This document shows positions 21,721-34,020 of a DNA stretch of 64,000 bases, in pieces. Source of the stretch: Carposina sasakii (Eukaryota; Arthropoda; Insecta; Lepidoptera; Carposinidae); NCBI GenBank assembly GCA_014607495.2, contig CP053161.1, positions 5,403,115-5,467,114 of the forward strand, written 5' to 3'. Below the pieces are notes generated by a model. That model had not been told where the DNA came from and ran no database searches. It saw only the letters and a list, made by a program, of their open reading frames with translations. Both the position numbers and the translations under genes were made by a program. Numbering within the stretch: position 1 is the first letter of the stretch; each line of letters starts with the position of its first letter.

Positions 21721-22095
21721 GGGGGCGTACCGCAAAAATTTTGAGCCGGAACGAAGTCAAAACGGGACCGTTGTAAATGCTACTTAACGGTGACTTGACA
21801 AATACTTGTTTGTTTTCTATATCGTCGGTCTAATTATCAAAATTCGTAGCTCCAAGAAACGAACCGAAATTTTACTTTTAATGCCATCTGGCATAAAATG
21901 GTGTTACTTTCCTGTGAGAATAATACTTAAAATTTAGACATTTTTTTTGGAGTTACCCATTTTGATAATTACCGACGATATCATACTTGCGACTGCTACC
22001 TTATTACTCAAGCGGTATATATTGCTTAGCACCGCGTTTCCTTAACGGTTTGTTAGTTGTTGCGTTTCGGCTCAAAATTTTATCGAAATTTCCCC
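21721..22095. mobile_element. 375-bp element with imperfect inverted ends
   Basis: The ends GGGGGCGTACC and its G/C-run counterpart enclose an inverted pair AAAATTTTGAGCCGGAACG / CGTTTCGGCTCAAAATTTT. An inner pair, TAATTATCAAAATT / TTTTGATAATTA, is also inverted. It is non-coding. A related fragment is near 51895-51920. Confidence 0.55.
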
Positions 22096-22099
22096 ATCA

Positions 22100-23030
22100 G
22101 GATGTTTCAGATTTAATTATTCAATACGTTTGACATTTCATACGGGGATTATCTCACTACTGCAACCAGTAAGCCAGGATCAACAGAGGCGACCAGATAA
22201 ATGCAAATAACACATTAATTTTTTTTTTTATATGATGAAAGAAAATCTTACATTCAATATAGACATCACTGAGTTGCAGATAAATAGAGTGGCCAGTACA
22301 AAAAATCACCAACCTAAATTTAAAATAAAATGCTAGCGTTTAAAATTTATTTCATTAAGAATTTATCTTGTGAAGACAAGGAAGCTCCATTTGATACGGA
22401 CATAAATCCGACACAATGACTTTTTCATGCCAAAAATACAACCTTCGTCGAATAAAATTAAAGAGAACGAGTGGCGCCACTTTCCATAGATTATCCATTT
22501 ATTCTCAACTGATGTATATATCTTCAGCTTATTAGTTCACATTCCAGCCGCCTCCAGTTTATTTTTGTTCAACATTTTCATACAAATAGCAGAGAAATAT
22601 GTATATGCTAGCGTTTGTTTCCTTTTGAGAAGCATCACAGTCAGAAAACAGAATGAATGTAAGCCAAATATCTTAGCATGAATTGTACTGTTCGTATGTT
22701 TATTTATTTGATACACAGGGTTGACTTGCCAGAAACTGAACAATAAAAAACACTGAATGTATCAATTGTTCTGTTACTAACTGACTGGTTGACTAATTGA
22801 TAAGGCACAATCAAAACAAGGCCTCGGGACCACGGGTCTAATTCTCGTTAGTAATTTTATGTTTAAAAAATGTTTGTCGTATACCTAACATAGCTTGAAA
22901 GATTTCTTTAACTACTAACCATCTATGTTATCATTTTTTTTAACAATGGGTCTTGAAACTCTTGAGTCATTATCAACTGCTAATCATCATTAAGCTCATA
23001 AGCTTAAGCATCACTAGCTCAACGGTCCAG
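22100..23030. other. AT-rich sequence without recognised features
   Basis: No gene or clear repeat is seen. Confidence 0.5.
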
Positions 23031-23031
23031 C

Positions 23032-23274
23032 AAGCTGAATTGGCAATGGGCAGGGCACATAGCTCGAAGAACTGATGGCCGATGGAGTCGAAAAGTTCTA
23101 GAGTGGATACCACGTATCGGCAAGCGCAGCCTGGGAAGGCCACCCGCGAGGTAGATGGATGACTTGGCCAAGGTCGCGGGCGTCGGTTGTATACAGGCTG
23201 CTTCCGACCGGTCGCAGTAGAGGTTGTTGGGGGAGGCCTATGTCCAACAGTGGACTTCTCAGGGCTGTAAATAA
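23032..23274 (+). pseudogene. C-terminus of an RTE-type LINE reverse transcriptase
   Basis: One frame reads KLNWQWAGHIARRTDGRWS, then LEWIPRIGKRSLGRPPAR, then MDDLAKVAGVGCIQAASDRSQ, then LLGEAYVQQWTSQGCK and a stop, followed by an ATCATC tail. This is the usual C-terminal end of RTE-clade LINEs, after the reverse-transcriptase core. Two internal TAG codons occur at positions usually Trp or Arg, so it is a dead 5'-truncated copy. Shorter relatives lie at 16436-16602, 32685-32840 and 59688-59845. Confidence 0.8.
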
Positions 23275-23849
23275 ATCATCATTTCAATCCATGAGAAGTC
23301 CACTGATGTACTTATGCCTCCAACAATGACACTACGACTTGCGACTTGCAACCAGCAAATATCCACGAGCTTCCCACTTTGCACTTGTTGTCTCCAATCT
23401 AAAACCTCTACTCGTTCCTGAGAAAAATCTTGACGGACAGACTAGCAAAAAAAAAACTATAAGAATGCTATATATATATATAGTAATAGTAACTATAAGA
23501 ATTTTTGTGCCCAGCAGTATGTCACACGGTTTATAGGAAAAGAATGTGCACTAACGAACCGTGTCGCGCCATCTGGTGCCTTTCTTTATAAGCTCATTTA
23601 GAGCCATTCGCCTTACGTATCCAAGGAAACATGTACGACTTATGTTTTATGCACAAAAACTGGGAAATCATACAAAGAACATACTAGAGTTTGACCAGAA
23701 TATGTTTACTTAACCATAAGAATTAACTATCGGTTCTTCGAGTTATGTGCCTATTGCTACTTTACGACTTAGTCGGTAACAGACTACCTTGACTCTCTAT
23801 TATTATCATGATGAGAAACCTGAAAACCTCTCCATTGCTGAATGAGTGA

Positions 23850-24420
23850 TCTTCTTTATCAAATCAAATCAAATCAAAATAAATTTATTCACAACATTAG
23901 GCAAACAATAACTTAGTTAATTCCTTATCACTAATATTTAAAATTAAAACAGTAAAAAATATATTATGAAAACATTTAAATGTTGTGAAATGGCCTCAGC
24001 TCAGCATATGCAGGTTATGAAGCCTGCGCTGATATTCTGCTGAGACCACTGACATCCCAACCAAAATAATATAAAATTAAATAAAAGTGGACACAAATAA
24101 CACAGATTACAAATAAATACACAAATATAATATACTTAATAAATTCAAAAATACACTACATATATTAATGTTTTATATTATAATACTATTATAATACTAA
24201 ACATATAATACATTTAATACAGAAAACACTAACTCATAGATATAATATTCTATATAGTATATACACATACACACATAATATCTACGTCTATATTGCACTA
24301 GTGTCATGTCTCAGATCTTCTTGCTCCCTTTGCCAGTTTAGCAAGTTTATGAGGCATATTATACCAATGGGCAGGTATGGGGCGGTACAAACTCTCTATT
24401 CTGCCGGCACCACGCGGCTA
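23850..24420 (-). mobile_element. LINE 3' end with (TTTGA)n tail and a shared head
   Basis: On the minus strand a head GCCGCGTGGTGCCGGCAGAA at 24420 runs into a frame ending MPHKLAKLAKGARRSET, then about 450 bases of AT-rich 3' UTR, then (TTTGA)n at 23856-23880. The (TTTGA)n tail is common in lepidopteran jockey/CR1-type LINEs. The head is the same as that of family B. Confidence 0.5.
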
Positions 24421-24801
24421 ATATAAAACTGGTACGTACCGTCGGTTGACCATTTTAAGTGGTATAAATAAAAATAAAACCCGCTTAGGTAACCGCGCGA
24501 GCTTCGGTAGTTTCTACACATATTTCTTTGCCAGCATGTATTTTATATAACTCAACAAGGGGTCATCGGTACCAGGTTTCATTCGGAACGAAATGCAGGT
24601 AGCGGAAATATAGGTATACTATTTCGCAGTGTCGAGTTTTGATAAAAATGTTGTTTGTATTTTTCCATTATCTTTTATCTCTTTTATTTATCTTTCGTTT
24701 ATTGAAATATATGAATATTATTTTCTAGTTTTTTGGGTTAAATTTTTAGTGAGCTTGTAGTTTAATTAGGTGTATTAAGTAAATTTTACTAATCATACAG
24801 A

Positions 24802-24916
24802 GGGGAATCACGAACCTCTCGATAGTCCGTAACGCTAGCGTCAAACTGTCAATTCCCATAGATTTTGCTAGCGAGTCGCTAGCGTTACGCCGCGTAAAAA
24901 GGTTCGTGCTTACCCC
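24802..24916. mobile_element. 115-bp foldback mini-MITE
   Basis: The ends GGGGAATCACGAACCT and AGGTTCGTGCTTACCCC are inverted, and inside them GTAACGCTAGCG pairs with CGCTAGCGTTAC. It is entirely non-coding and has no second copy in the window. Confidence 0.65.
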
Positions 24917-24936
24917 ATTGGTTACCCCTTTTCGGA

Positions 24937-25055
24937 AACACAGCCGTGTGTATGATATTTGGTGATATTTGTGCGTGGGAATACCTACCACTGATCTAAA
25001 CACAGCCGTGTGTATGATATTTGTGCGTGGGAATACCTTCCACTGATCTAAACAC
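24937..25055 (+). repeat. Tandem duplication of about 58 bp
   Basis: ACACAGCCGTGTGTATGATA through CCACTGATCTAA is repeated twice in tandem. The first unit has a small internal extra copy of TGGTGATATT. Confidence 0.75.
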
Positions 25056-25059
25056 GGTT

Positions 25060-27270
25060 AAACTAGTAACAAATAAACTAGTAACAAAGTAATCCCAAAA
25101 ATATAATTTCTCAGGATTGACAAACATTTTCACATAGGTAATAAGTACAATTACTTATAATAATAATATTGATCCGAAAAAGATTTTTAATCACGAACAA
25201 ATTCCGTATAAATGACAATATTTTCATATGTTATTTATAACCCTGCATTGTGTATTATCGATGTGCTCTTTGATGGGATGTCTGTGTGTAGCCAATAAGT
25301 GTTGCGGATTTTTAAGGAATTTAATAATGTAGACGGAAAAGCGCCAGCGTTTCATAGATAGTAGCGCCTCTGTCAGGGCAATATATAACTGAAATGTAGT
25401 GTAGTATGTCAAAATGTCAAAATCATACGCACCCACATTATGTAGTGCCAATACCATGCGGCCGCATTGTTTCCACTTTGTTTTTTTTTTTTTCCTTTTA
25501 AAAAAATATTCATTGTTTGAAGCGTAACGATATCACGCGCCAGTTAGTGGCATATTCCAATATCGGAGTGTTTGAATTTTTTTTTTTTTTACCTGAAATA
25601 CATATACACCTATGAATATTATCAATTTGTGTAGTTGGTAGTGATCCCGTCTGCCACGCATAAAGGTTCTAGGTTTGAATTCCGGTGGAAGCTCACTTTG
25701 ATAAGATAATAATATTAATAAGTATTTCAATATGGTCGATTCTGACCATCATATTTAAGCCTAAACTGTCCCTTTGTATCGCAGCCTTTTTATTTAAGAA
25801 TGGAGGGGGACAGACTTGTCTAATTTTAAGTGTGACGATCAGATTAGCCTATAATATTAGGTACATATTTTCATATTTTCTTGTTAACATTTCAAAAACT
25901 GTTTCAATAAACTGTAACTAACTATTTAACAAAAAAAATATATCAAAAATGTTGTATTTCCTTTCGAAAACTTTCCATGGTACCTACGTCATGAATAATA
26001 AACATGATAACATCACGATATAACCCTCATGTCGCTGTTACACTGTGAAAACGTTTTAATAAACCTATAATAAAATTAAATTATGTTTAAATCCCTGTCA
26101 ATATGTAACGAAGTCCCGGGGATTTTCATAAATTGGAATAAAATAAATCGAGCATTGTCAAAGTTACACCAACACTAGCGTTTATATCAGAAGTAGTTTG
26201 GTATACAGGGTTTTTGTAACAGCCAGGCAAATATTGTAATGCTTAATTCAGACCATGATTCTGAAGCGAAAACCACTGAAAATTTTCGCAGAAAAATTCT
26301 AAAATTTTGGGCTTTTGTTTATAGATAGCTAACATACAGCTAACTTAGCTTTGGTGTACTAGAAAGACGGTGAAAGGACGTCACTAGAATGTTGCCTATG
26401 TATTTGAAATGGCAAGGTTTAACTATGTCTATTTTTTGTAATAACACGGTAAAAGTCCAATAAGTTTTAGCTGACAATATATATATAGGTACATACACCC
26501 ACGGAATTTAAAGCAAAAGAATATTCACCAATGCATTGTCGTGCATAAAATATTATGAGCAAAATAGCACGTTTTGCTTTTCAGACAAAATGAAAGATGC
26601 TTCATGTGTACACGGACGTCACTAAACTTAAAAATCGACGGATTAAATATTTGGCGCAATAGGACCGAGTTTTAAAATAAAATTTGACGTAGTAATTTAT
26701 TACACACTCTCAAGTTTCTTAAGTGATCGCCTGAAAAATGTGCACGTTTTCAATAATTGCCGATAGATACTACAGCTGATATCGAATTAATGGCGATCGA
26801 AAATCGATTACCCACTCGACGACACTCGATTTATCTCGAAACGATAAAGTTAACGAAGTTCGGCCCGAAATTGATTTTTATGTGTTCTAAAAAGTAAGTG
26901 AATTTATTCACGGTTAAATTGAGGTCAGATGAAATAACCTTTTTTTCTCGCAAGTGATATAAGATAATGGGGGAAGGACATAAATTAGGTGGAGCGAGTT
27001 AAGAGCGTTTCCTTTTAGGAAATATTATGTACTATTATTATTACTATTTGTCCAATGTTCGTGAGAACAATAAAGAATATCAGAATACATTGATAACTTA
27101 TACAGTCTCAAAGGTCTTCGGACATTTTATATGGAATGATTTTATATTAAATGAATCTTTCGTCACAGAAACATAACCCGATTCTATATACCTAAAACCC
27201 CATATAAAATAAGTTTATAGCAGTACAATCTATTTTAAATTAAATGTATTGAGTGAGAAAATTAAATGAG
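25060..27270. other. AT-rich sequence with one repeat fragment
   Basis: 26213-26310 is a family H fragment (CAGCCAGGCAAATATTG), starting at a CAGGG-type MITE end. The rest shows no supported gene. There are poly-T runs at 25481-25493 and 25577-25591. Confidence 0.5.
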
Positions 27271-27279
27271 TCAACTATA

Positions 27280-27420
27280 AAAATCTCAGCATTACCTCCT
27301 CAGCAATAAGCTAGCAACTTGTTTGCAATCATTTACATACCTACATGTCCCCGCTATGGGATCTCCTATATGATCCTACAGTTCTGACCGTTTCGGGGAC
27401 ACAGCTGTGTGTTTATGTAT
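27280..27420 (+). repeat. Old interspersed repeat (family F)
   Basis: Contains GCTAGCAACTTGT, a CCCCGCTATG block and GGGGACACAGCTGTGTG, in the same order as other copies. The 81-codon frame starting here is incidental. Confidence 0.4.
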
Positions 27421-27729
27421 ATATCACGCAGAGCCAATATAATAATAAAACTTTGTTTATTTTAAACCAAGAATGTAACCGTAAAACCGAAACAACATCG
27501 ATTACCAAACAAAATTCCGGCAACGAAATCGGCTTGCGGAGTTTGTACTACTACGGGAACAAATCTTTTTGTTTTAGAGGAAACTTTTAAGAAAGTAGGA
27601 AGGAAGGCATTTATTGCGCTAAAAGCCCGACGGAACTAACTTTAAAATGGATTCAACTTTGTCCGGTGCAGTTAGCATGGCTTCGTGTTACACCGAATAT
27701 GTATTTGATAGTATTTTATAATGTTTAGG

Positions 27730-27950
27730 TATATATATTATTTATAGCTTATAAAAAAAAATGTCGTAATTTTCCAGAAAAATATAAGATATCCTGGGAT
27801 TAAGAATAGGCTATGTAATTTCTCATACTCTAGACTACCTGTGTACCAAATTTCAATTAAGTGAACCGACTTAATTGTAACTTTGGTTTTTAGTTTTGGT
27901 GTGAAAGCTACACAGCCGGATAGACAATAGAGAGACGAACAGAGTTACTT
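27730..27950. repeat. Degenerate family K-like repeat
   Basis: Shares the TATCCTGGGATTAAGAATAGGC-type block (compare CCCGGGATAAAAAGTAGCC) and an ACAGCCGGATAGACA tail region with 20336-20577. Confidence 0.35.
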
Positions 27951-27980
27951 TAGCTTATGTGCTTTTTTCTAACGTGGATG

Positions 27981-28385
27981 CTTAGTTCATTTGACTATAG
28001 CTGAGGCAATTTGATAGGATATTTAGGACTAGATAACCAACCGAGAAAAATGGCAATAACATACGGAAGAAAAAATCGCCAGCATATCCACGAAAATATC
28101 ACAGCAACCTCATCATCCTAACCTTTATTATAATGTGAGAATGTTTGATGCATTCGACTACAGCTGGGGCAAGCTCTGTAGATATATTTAGGACTCTCTG
28201 GCCGACCGTAATAAATGGAATATTTCGGCACCATAACCACTAAAACCTCACGGTGTCCCATTCTACCATGGCTGGGGCAAGTTCGTAGAATATGTGGGAC
28301 TCTCTGACCGACCGCGAAATATGGAAAATTTCAGCAGCACCTACCCACTAAAATCTTACACACTTCATATCATTTTCCACCTGAC
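27981..28385 (+). repeat. Three diverged tandem units of about 110-150 bp
   Basis: Units starting near 27981, 28151 and 28255 share the order CATTYGACTA, AGCTGGGGCAAG, TAGGACTCTCTGGCCGACCG and AAATGGAAxATTTC, then a run of ACTAAAA. The second and third are closest. No coding frame spans them. Confidence 0.6.
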
Positions 28386-28924
28386 CTAACTTAATCAGCG
28401 AAAGCAGTAAATAATTGCCATGTATGAGCAATTGACTATGTCTGGCTTAATATCTTTTTAAAACGATCATTAAAGTTAATTGACGCCTAATTGCCCATGT
28501 CACCTTTAAATAATGAAACATGAGTGCGTGCTAATCGGCCATTAAAATTCATTTTAGTTTTAAGCACTTTCATGTTTAACACACCTGAGTTTTTATTATT
28601 TAAACGAGCAATGGAAATAGCATTCGATTGTGAAAATTTATTGCTTTGCTGGTTTTGTAATGTTTCAAGTTTTTAACCAGGTGATAAATATCTAGATTTG
28701 TAAAGATTTGTAATTTAAAAAATTAATGTACATACTCGTATTATGTATTTCGAAAACTACATACATGAAGTTTACATAAAGTTTTATCTAAAATTATATG
28801 GAATAAATCTTAATTAAATAAATGATATAGAATTAGAATTTACAAAGCTTTAACCCACACAATACTTACGTAGAATGGTTTTAAAAATATTGCAATATTA
28901 CAACAAGTAACATTAGAAACATCC

Positions 28925-29125
28925 ATGGAAAGTTTAATTTATAGGTTTGTGGGGGTGGTGAATAGGGAAGCGTTTCCGGCTCCACCGGGCCACTAGTTGT
29001 TGTGTGGCCCATGTATATATTCCAATCATTGTGAGAAACTTCGATATCGCGTTCTAGGATTTTGCATTCGATTGTGGTTCTATTCTGCATCCGATAAATG
29101 GCTCCGCTACAGGTCGCTCTAAAAT
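28925..29125 (-). repeat. Two-copy interspersed repeat (family M)
   Basis: Shares AACTTCGATATCGCGTTCTA and a GGCCACTAGTTxTTGT block with 46225-46430. The function is unknown. The 89-codon minus-strand frame here is not conserved in the other copy. Confidence 0.5.
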
Positions 29126-29332
29126 GATGATATTCAGATTTTTTTTTCAAAAGTTGAATACAGATAGTAGTCTAACATAGAAATATATACATAATTTAGA
29201 GTTTTATAACTTTAAAGGCCCCTGAAAAATTTTATGAGCGATAGCAAAGTTCATCGCAAGATAACTTTTACACCAATGGCGGTTAGACTTCATCACGTCA
29301 TTTACGATTTATTTCGATAGCTTTGCAAACTT

Positions 29333-29692
29333 TACTTCTTCTTCTTCAGCCTATTGCAGTCAACTGCTGGGCGTAGGCCTCCCCCAGGGCACGCCACAAA
29401 GCTACTGCCACAGGGGGGTTTTGCCCATAGTCACCACGCTGGGCAGGCGGGTGACCGCAGTGTGATTTTCAGACTATTTTGTCAGTACGGGAGGCGCTGC
29501 TGCCTACCTCCCGGTAACCCTTAATCGCCTCGTACGATACCCACGGGCAGGTAGGGGTGGTACAAACTCTACTCTGCCGGCACCACGCGGCTGGCCGGCA
29601 CCACGCGGCTTGCCGGCATCACGCGGCTTGCCGGCACCACTCGGCCCTCCTGCACCACGCGGCTAGCCGGCACCACGCGGCAATCTTTATTA
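29333..29692 (-). mobile_element. Family B retroposon with a multimerised head
   Basis: 29333 to about 29580 is a standard copy with a (GAA)n tail. Instead of a single head, 29575-29692 contains six tandem versions of a 20-base unit, GCCGGCACCACGCGGCT, each slightly different. Confidence 0.75.
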
Positions 29693-29699
29693 TCGCTTA

Positions 29700-29937
29700 C
29701 TAAATCCTACTATAATATTATAAACGCGAAAGTTTGTAAGTATGGATGGATGTTTGTTACTCTTTCACGTAAAAACATCTACAGCAATTTTAATAAAAAT
29801 TGGTAAGGAGTTAGCTGACACCTTGTAATATCACATAGGCTAGTTTTTATCCCGGGAAAATATTTTTATCCCGGATAATTTCGACATTTTGTTTTTTCTG
29901 CATTTCAAGCGGATGAAGTCGCGAGCGTCCACTAGCG
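29700..29937 (-). mobile_element. Lepidopteran interspersed repeat (family K)
   Basis: The reverse-orientation copy ends at 29937 with CGCGAGCGTCCACTAG. It contains TTTTTATCCCGGGAAAATA and begins near the AACGCGAAAGTTTGTAAG phrase. Confidence 0.6.
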
Positions 29938-29939
29938 GA

Positions 29940-31705
29940 TACATAATATATCTAACCCCTCAAACAATTCGGTGTAACAGAGTGACCAGCGGAGTCCTTT
30001 GAAAGCAAAGGCTCTTAATCTTATTGTTCTTTACTGTTTTCTTAAGAAATTCATTGACTACCGCTTTTTGTAAAACAGGATAGTTATGATAAGTTCTCCG
30101 AGCTAGCGATAATTTATTGAGTTAGTTTATCTATCTCACTAGGATACAAGTGGTGACGCAACCAGTCACGTCACCATCTAATGGCCAATATCAATAAGGA
30201 TGGACAAAATTTGATGCTAACCCTATCTTGATCAAGTTTTAGAGAAAGATAGAGTATCAAGATTTAAAATATAAATAATGTAAAATAATGTAACATGTAA
30301 AATATAAATAAAATAAAAATATTCTTCAGAAAGGCTATCTGACCTAAAGCCAACGCTAATATAAAAAATGTTGCTTATTGATTCAAATTTTTTATGAAAA
30401 TAATTAAATTATTGAAATTTCATTTAAGACAATACGCATAAAACTCTTCCATAAAAAAGACGAAAGTAGGGCGTACATAACTAAAATGGGATTTAACGAA
30501 AATTTTATGGGAAGGGAAAAATGGTAGTTTAAAATTTGCGCTCGCTAGTCTCAAATATATAGGTGGTTTTACAAAACTTCAGGTTGTTTTGAATATCTGC
30601 TAGAAATAAAACCAATATTTATCCCAGAAAAGCATGAGTGCACAAAAATAGAGTTGGAATAGCTAAAACTTCATACCATTCCCAGATAAACATACAATAG
30701 CCTTAACTGTCTAAACAATGTTTTCCCGCTAATTTACGGCAACCTGCGGTAAAAGCCTTGTCATAAAAAGCGATAATAAATGTACTTTTCCCGAAAATCC
30801 ATTTCGTAAAAACGGCTTATAAATCTGTACCCGGTTTTTCGGAGGCCCTAAGAGAGAGATAATTTTATTAGAGTGCTTCAAAGAGTTCCATAAATTATTT
30901 GTCGTTTCACTGGCATCTGTGGATGCAATTAAATCCAGGAACACATAAAATGGGTTTTTATGGCAGAGAGATTCCTCACAAAAATCATAGAGAAATGTTA
31001 GATTTCACAAAAGAATCCCAGTAAAGCTTACCTAAACTAACATAAAAATGTAGATTCAATTATAATCTTCAGATCTAGGTTAAACCTTCGCTTATACACC
31101 CTAAGAAAATAAACAAAATCGTTCACTCCTACAAAATTGAACCTAAGATTCGGCAGACAATATTTACATAATAAAATATTGCCGGCAAAATCTAGATCAG
31201 CGAAAAACAGGCGCAATATCTATCAGTATGAAGTCACGTCGGAGCACTCATGATGTCCGCGTGACCTGACTACGACGGGGCGGATAATAGGGTACTTCAT
31301 ACACGATCAACTTTCTGATGGACCACCTATATTACTTTGATAATAACATGGAAATTATTTGTTTGCCGCTTTCTATGTCCTACCGACTGCGCCAATGCGA
31401 TTTCATTTGCATTTGACAATAAATCACTATAAAGGACATTATTAAATAAAATCATATTCGATTAGATTGAAGAATAATTTTATTAAAAACTTATTATTTC
31501 AGATTTGGTGATACTATTGCTCTAGTACTCAGTTTGTAGCATATGTATTTTGTACTGTAATATTCCGATAAATAAGTATAGGATATTTACAAAAGCACAA
31601 ATTGATACGAATATACTGCTCCGTCCCTCGCTCGAAGTATCAAGTAATGTAGCACGTAAAAAATCCTACCACTATAAGTATATACGAGTAAATGTCATAC
31701 ATTAG
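29940..31705. other. AT-rich sequence without recognised features
   Basis: No supported gene. The 71-codon minus-strand frame at 30729-30944 has no recognisable domain. Confidence 0.5.
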
Positions 31706-31709
31706 AACT

Positions 31710-31768
31710 CAGAGGTACGTGTACGTCTATGCTTACGTGCACGCATACGCATCCGGTGTGCTCGAGGC
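31710..31768. repeat. One arm of the foldback element seen at 49236-49442
   Basis: ACGTGCACGCATACGCATCC through GTGTGCTCGAGG matches the right arm of the complete element. No left arm is present. Confidence 0.6.
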
Positions 31769-32029
31769 TTGAATCGTCAGTTAAATAGTTGGATGCACCA
31801 CGTCTCACACACATTGGTTATAAGGCATTATCACCAGTCAAAAATGATATAGCTACGAGTATTATCATACTATGATAATATGTCTGTTTGTTTTGAACTA
31901 AGCACAGTAAGTGCTTCCCAGATGGCTTGGTCAATATCAACATAGACTACTCGTATTTGCATATATGATTGAATGCACTTTGGTCTATAGCATTATTGTA
32001 ATAAGGTATTAGCAATGTACATGTTTATA

Positions 32030-32454
32030 CAGGATGTTTTTTCGTTGCCACCCTTAACGAAGGGTACGTACTCTATACATCAAAAAATTATACATACAGA
32101 CGAATTGAGAACCTCCTCCTTTTTTTGTAGTCGGTTAATAAAGTAAGTTTATGCCAAAAAAATGCTGGGAAATGATGGAGATTTTTTTTTTTCAATTTAC
32201 TTACTTGATTGGGCGAAATTTATAGTGTCCAGTGTTAGTTTTTTCATAGACAGATATTAATTATATCTCGTGAAAAAATCTTGCTACGTGCGTCTACTCG
32301 TATGTGCAGAAAAAAGCAGTTTATTTATTCAACTTTGGACCCTAATATCTTACGAACCAGACACTTCCCAGGTATGCTTCCATGGAGAAAAATGATCGTG
32401 ATGATGAGGAGATTCCGTAGTTTTCGGGAACGTTGACGACCAAAAATCATCCTA
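32030..32454 (+). mobile_element. MITE family D copy with a 55-bp insert
   Basis: TA-flanked CAGGATGTTTTTTCGT start and a decayed CATCCTATA end. Compared with other copies, about 55 bases containing GACGAATTGAGAACCTCC and AGTCGGTTAA have been inserted between CTCTATACATCAA and AAAGTAAG. Confidence 0.7.
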
Positions 32455-32684
32455 TATAGGGTGCTATCAAATGATATACGTTCCTTTTAGCATGAGACTA
32501 TATTATACGAGATGCAAGAACCTAAGCAAAGTATTTTATTTTTCAATAAATAAAATAATCTAACTTCATAAAATTACTGCTTGCAATATTTCTTCGCAAT
32601 TACTCTTATTAGAGACTTCTCCATTCATAATGGCATTAAACAACTTAATTCCTTATTTAATGAAACAATGGCACCAAGTAATTA

Positions 32685-32840
32685 ATTCAATCATCATCAT
32701 CATTTACTCGTACAGCTCTGAGAAGTCCACTGTTGGATATAGGCCTCCCCCAACAACCTCCACTCCGACCGGTCGGAAGCAGCCTGCATCCAACTGACGC
32801 CCGCGACCAGCCCCCATGGCCAGGTCGTCCGTTTCGTTCA
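32685..32840 (-). mobile_element. RTE LINE 3' end fragment (family C)
   Basis: Matches the last 40 or so codons of the RTE terminus at 23032-23274, with an ATGATGATGATT tail on the minus strand. Confidence 0.65.
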
Positions 32841-32916
32841 ATTAGTTCAATAGCTAATATTAACGCGATAGCTGATTTTGAGTCGCACTATCTAAACAAT
32901 CACGCTACTAAGTAAT

Positions 32917-33100
32917 AATATACATACATATAATGACGCCTTTATCCCTTACGGGGTGGGCAGAGCACCAAGAGCTGATAGAACCACGTCATGGTGCCAC
33001 TTCTAACCAATTTTGAGGGTATAGTTGAGATGTACAAGTTCGGTTAGTAGTGAAAGGTGGTCAGCCCATCGCCTACAAAACACCAAGACCCTGTTGTCCA
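32917..33100 (-). mobile_element. (TATG)n-tailed retroposon (family A)
   Basis: Standard copy, extending on the 5' side into the GGTCTTGGTGTTTTGTAGGC region present only in longer copies. Confidence 0.65.
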
Positions 33101-33834
33101 TCATAAACTAGGCCATATTTCCCATTAGCATTTTATTTATCCGCAAAGGGCCCCATTTCATTATGATAATGCATCAACCAATCTTCGACATTGTCGTGAT
33201 TATAGCCCTATTTAGGGGCAAGAACAAAAAGGGACTTGTAAAATGAATTTTGTAAGCGGGTAGTGAATATCATTTTCCATAGGAACCTTTTTTGTTTTAG
33301 TGACTCGGGTTACCAGTTTAGGAGAAAATGTTGCGCGTAGGTAGGTAAATATTTTCGCTGTTTTTATCAGGTTTTTTTTAGTGAGAGCAAAGTATTTTTA
33401 GACGTGTTTAGGATGATTTTGTTAGTGTAAAATTATGTAGTTGTGTGTTTTCTATTCTTCTTATTTTGGGATTAAGTATTTATTTAACCTTTATACTAAA
33501 CGATTACTATAACCTGTTGTGCTTGACTATAAAATATTAGCCTAAGTGCTATGTATTGTAATATATAAGTATAGGTAATAATAAGCTGAACAACTATCAG
33601 GTATCATAAAAAATTTTACTTTACTCTATGATTACGAAAATGTATTGTCAAACTTCTCCTTACATTTTATGATATTTTTAAGCGTCTCTCGTACTAAATG
33701 CGCAATCCTAGATCTCATTGTGTATAACGTAACTATTTTCCTTTTTGAAAATATTTACGCCAGAAAATAATTCTTTCAGCGCACCCATTATCATGCAATT
33801 TTCATTTGCAAGTCTCACACTCTGCACATTAAAA

Positions 33835-34020
33835 GCACGTAAAACTTTTGGTCCTGCGCCAGATCTCTCTCGGTCGGCTTTCCGTCCCATCGGACTATGA
33901 GAGTAAGGGAATAGAGAGAGCACCTATGTTAGCGCACTTACTTGTGCACTATAATATCTCCTGCGCCGATGGCTAATCTCCGTTGAGGTTGGCTACCATG
34001 ACCGAAATTCGACCGTAGAC
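33835..34020 (+). mobile_element. tRNA-derived SINE body
   Basis: Matches the body of the SINE at 4980-5292 (CCTGCGCCAGATCTCTCTC, then TTGTGCACTATAATATCTCC, then a CGACCGTAG end) but lacks a clear tRNA head. Confidence 0.6.

Noticed and set aside
30729..30944. 71-codon minus-strand frame
   Set aside because: Its composition is plausible but there is no start context, splice signal or family I recognise.
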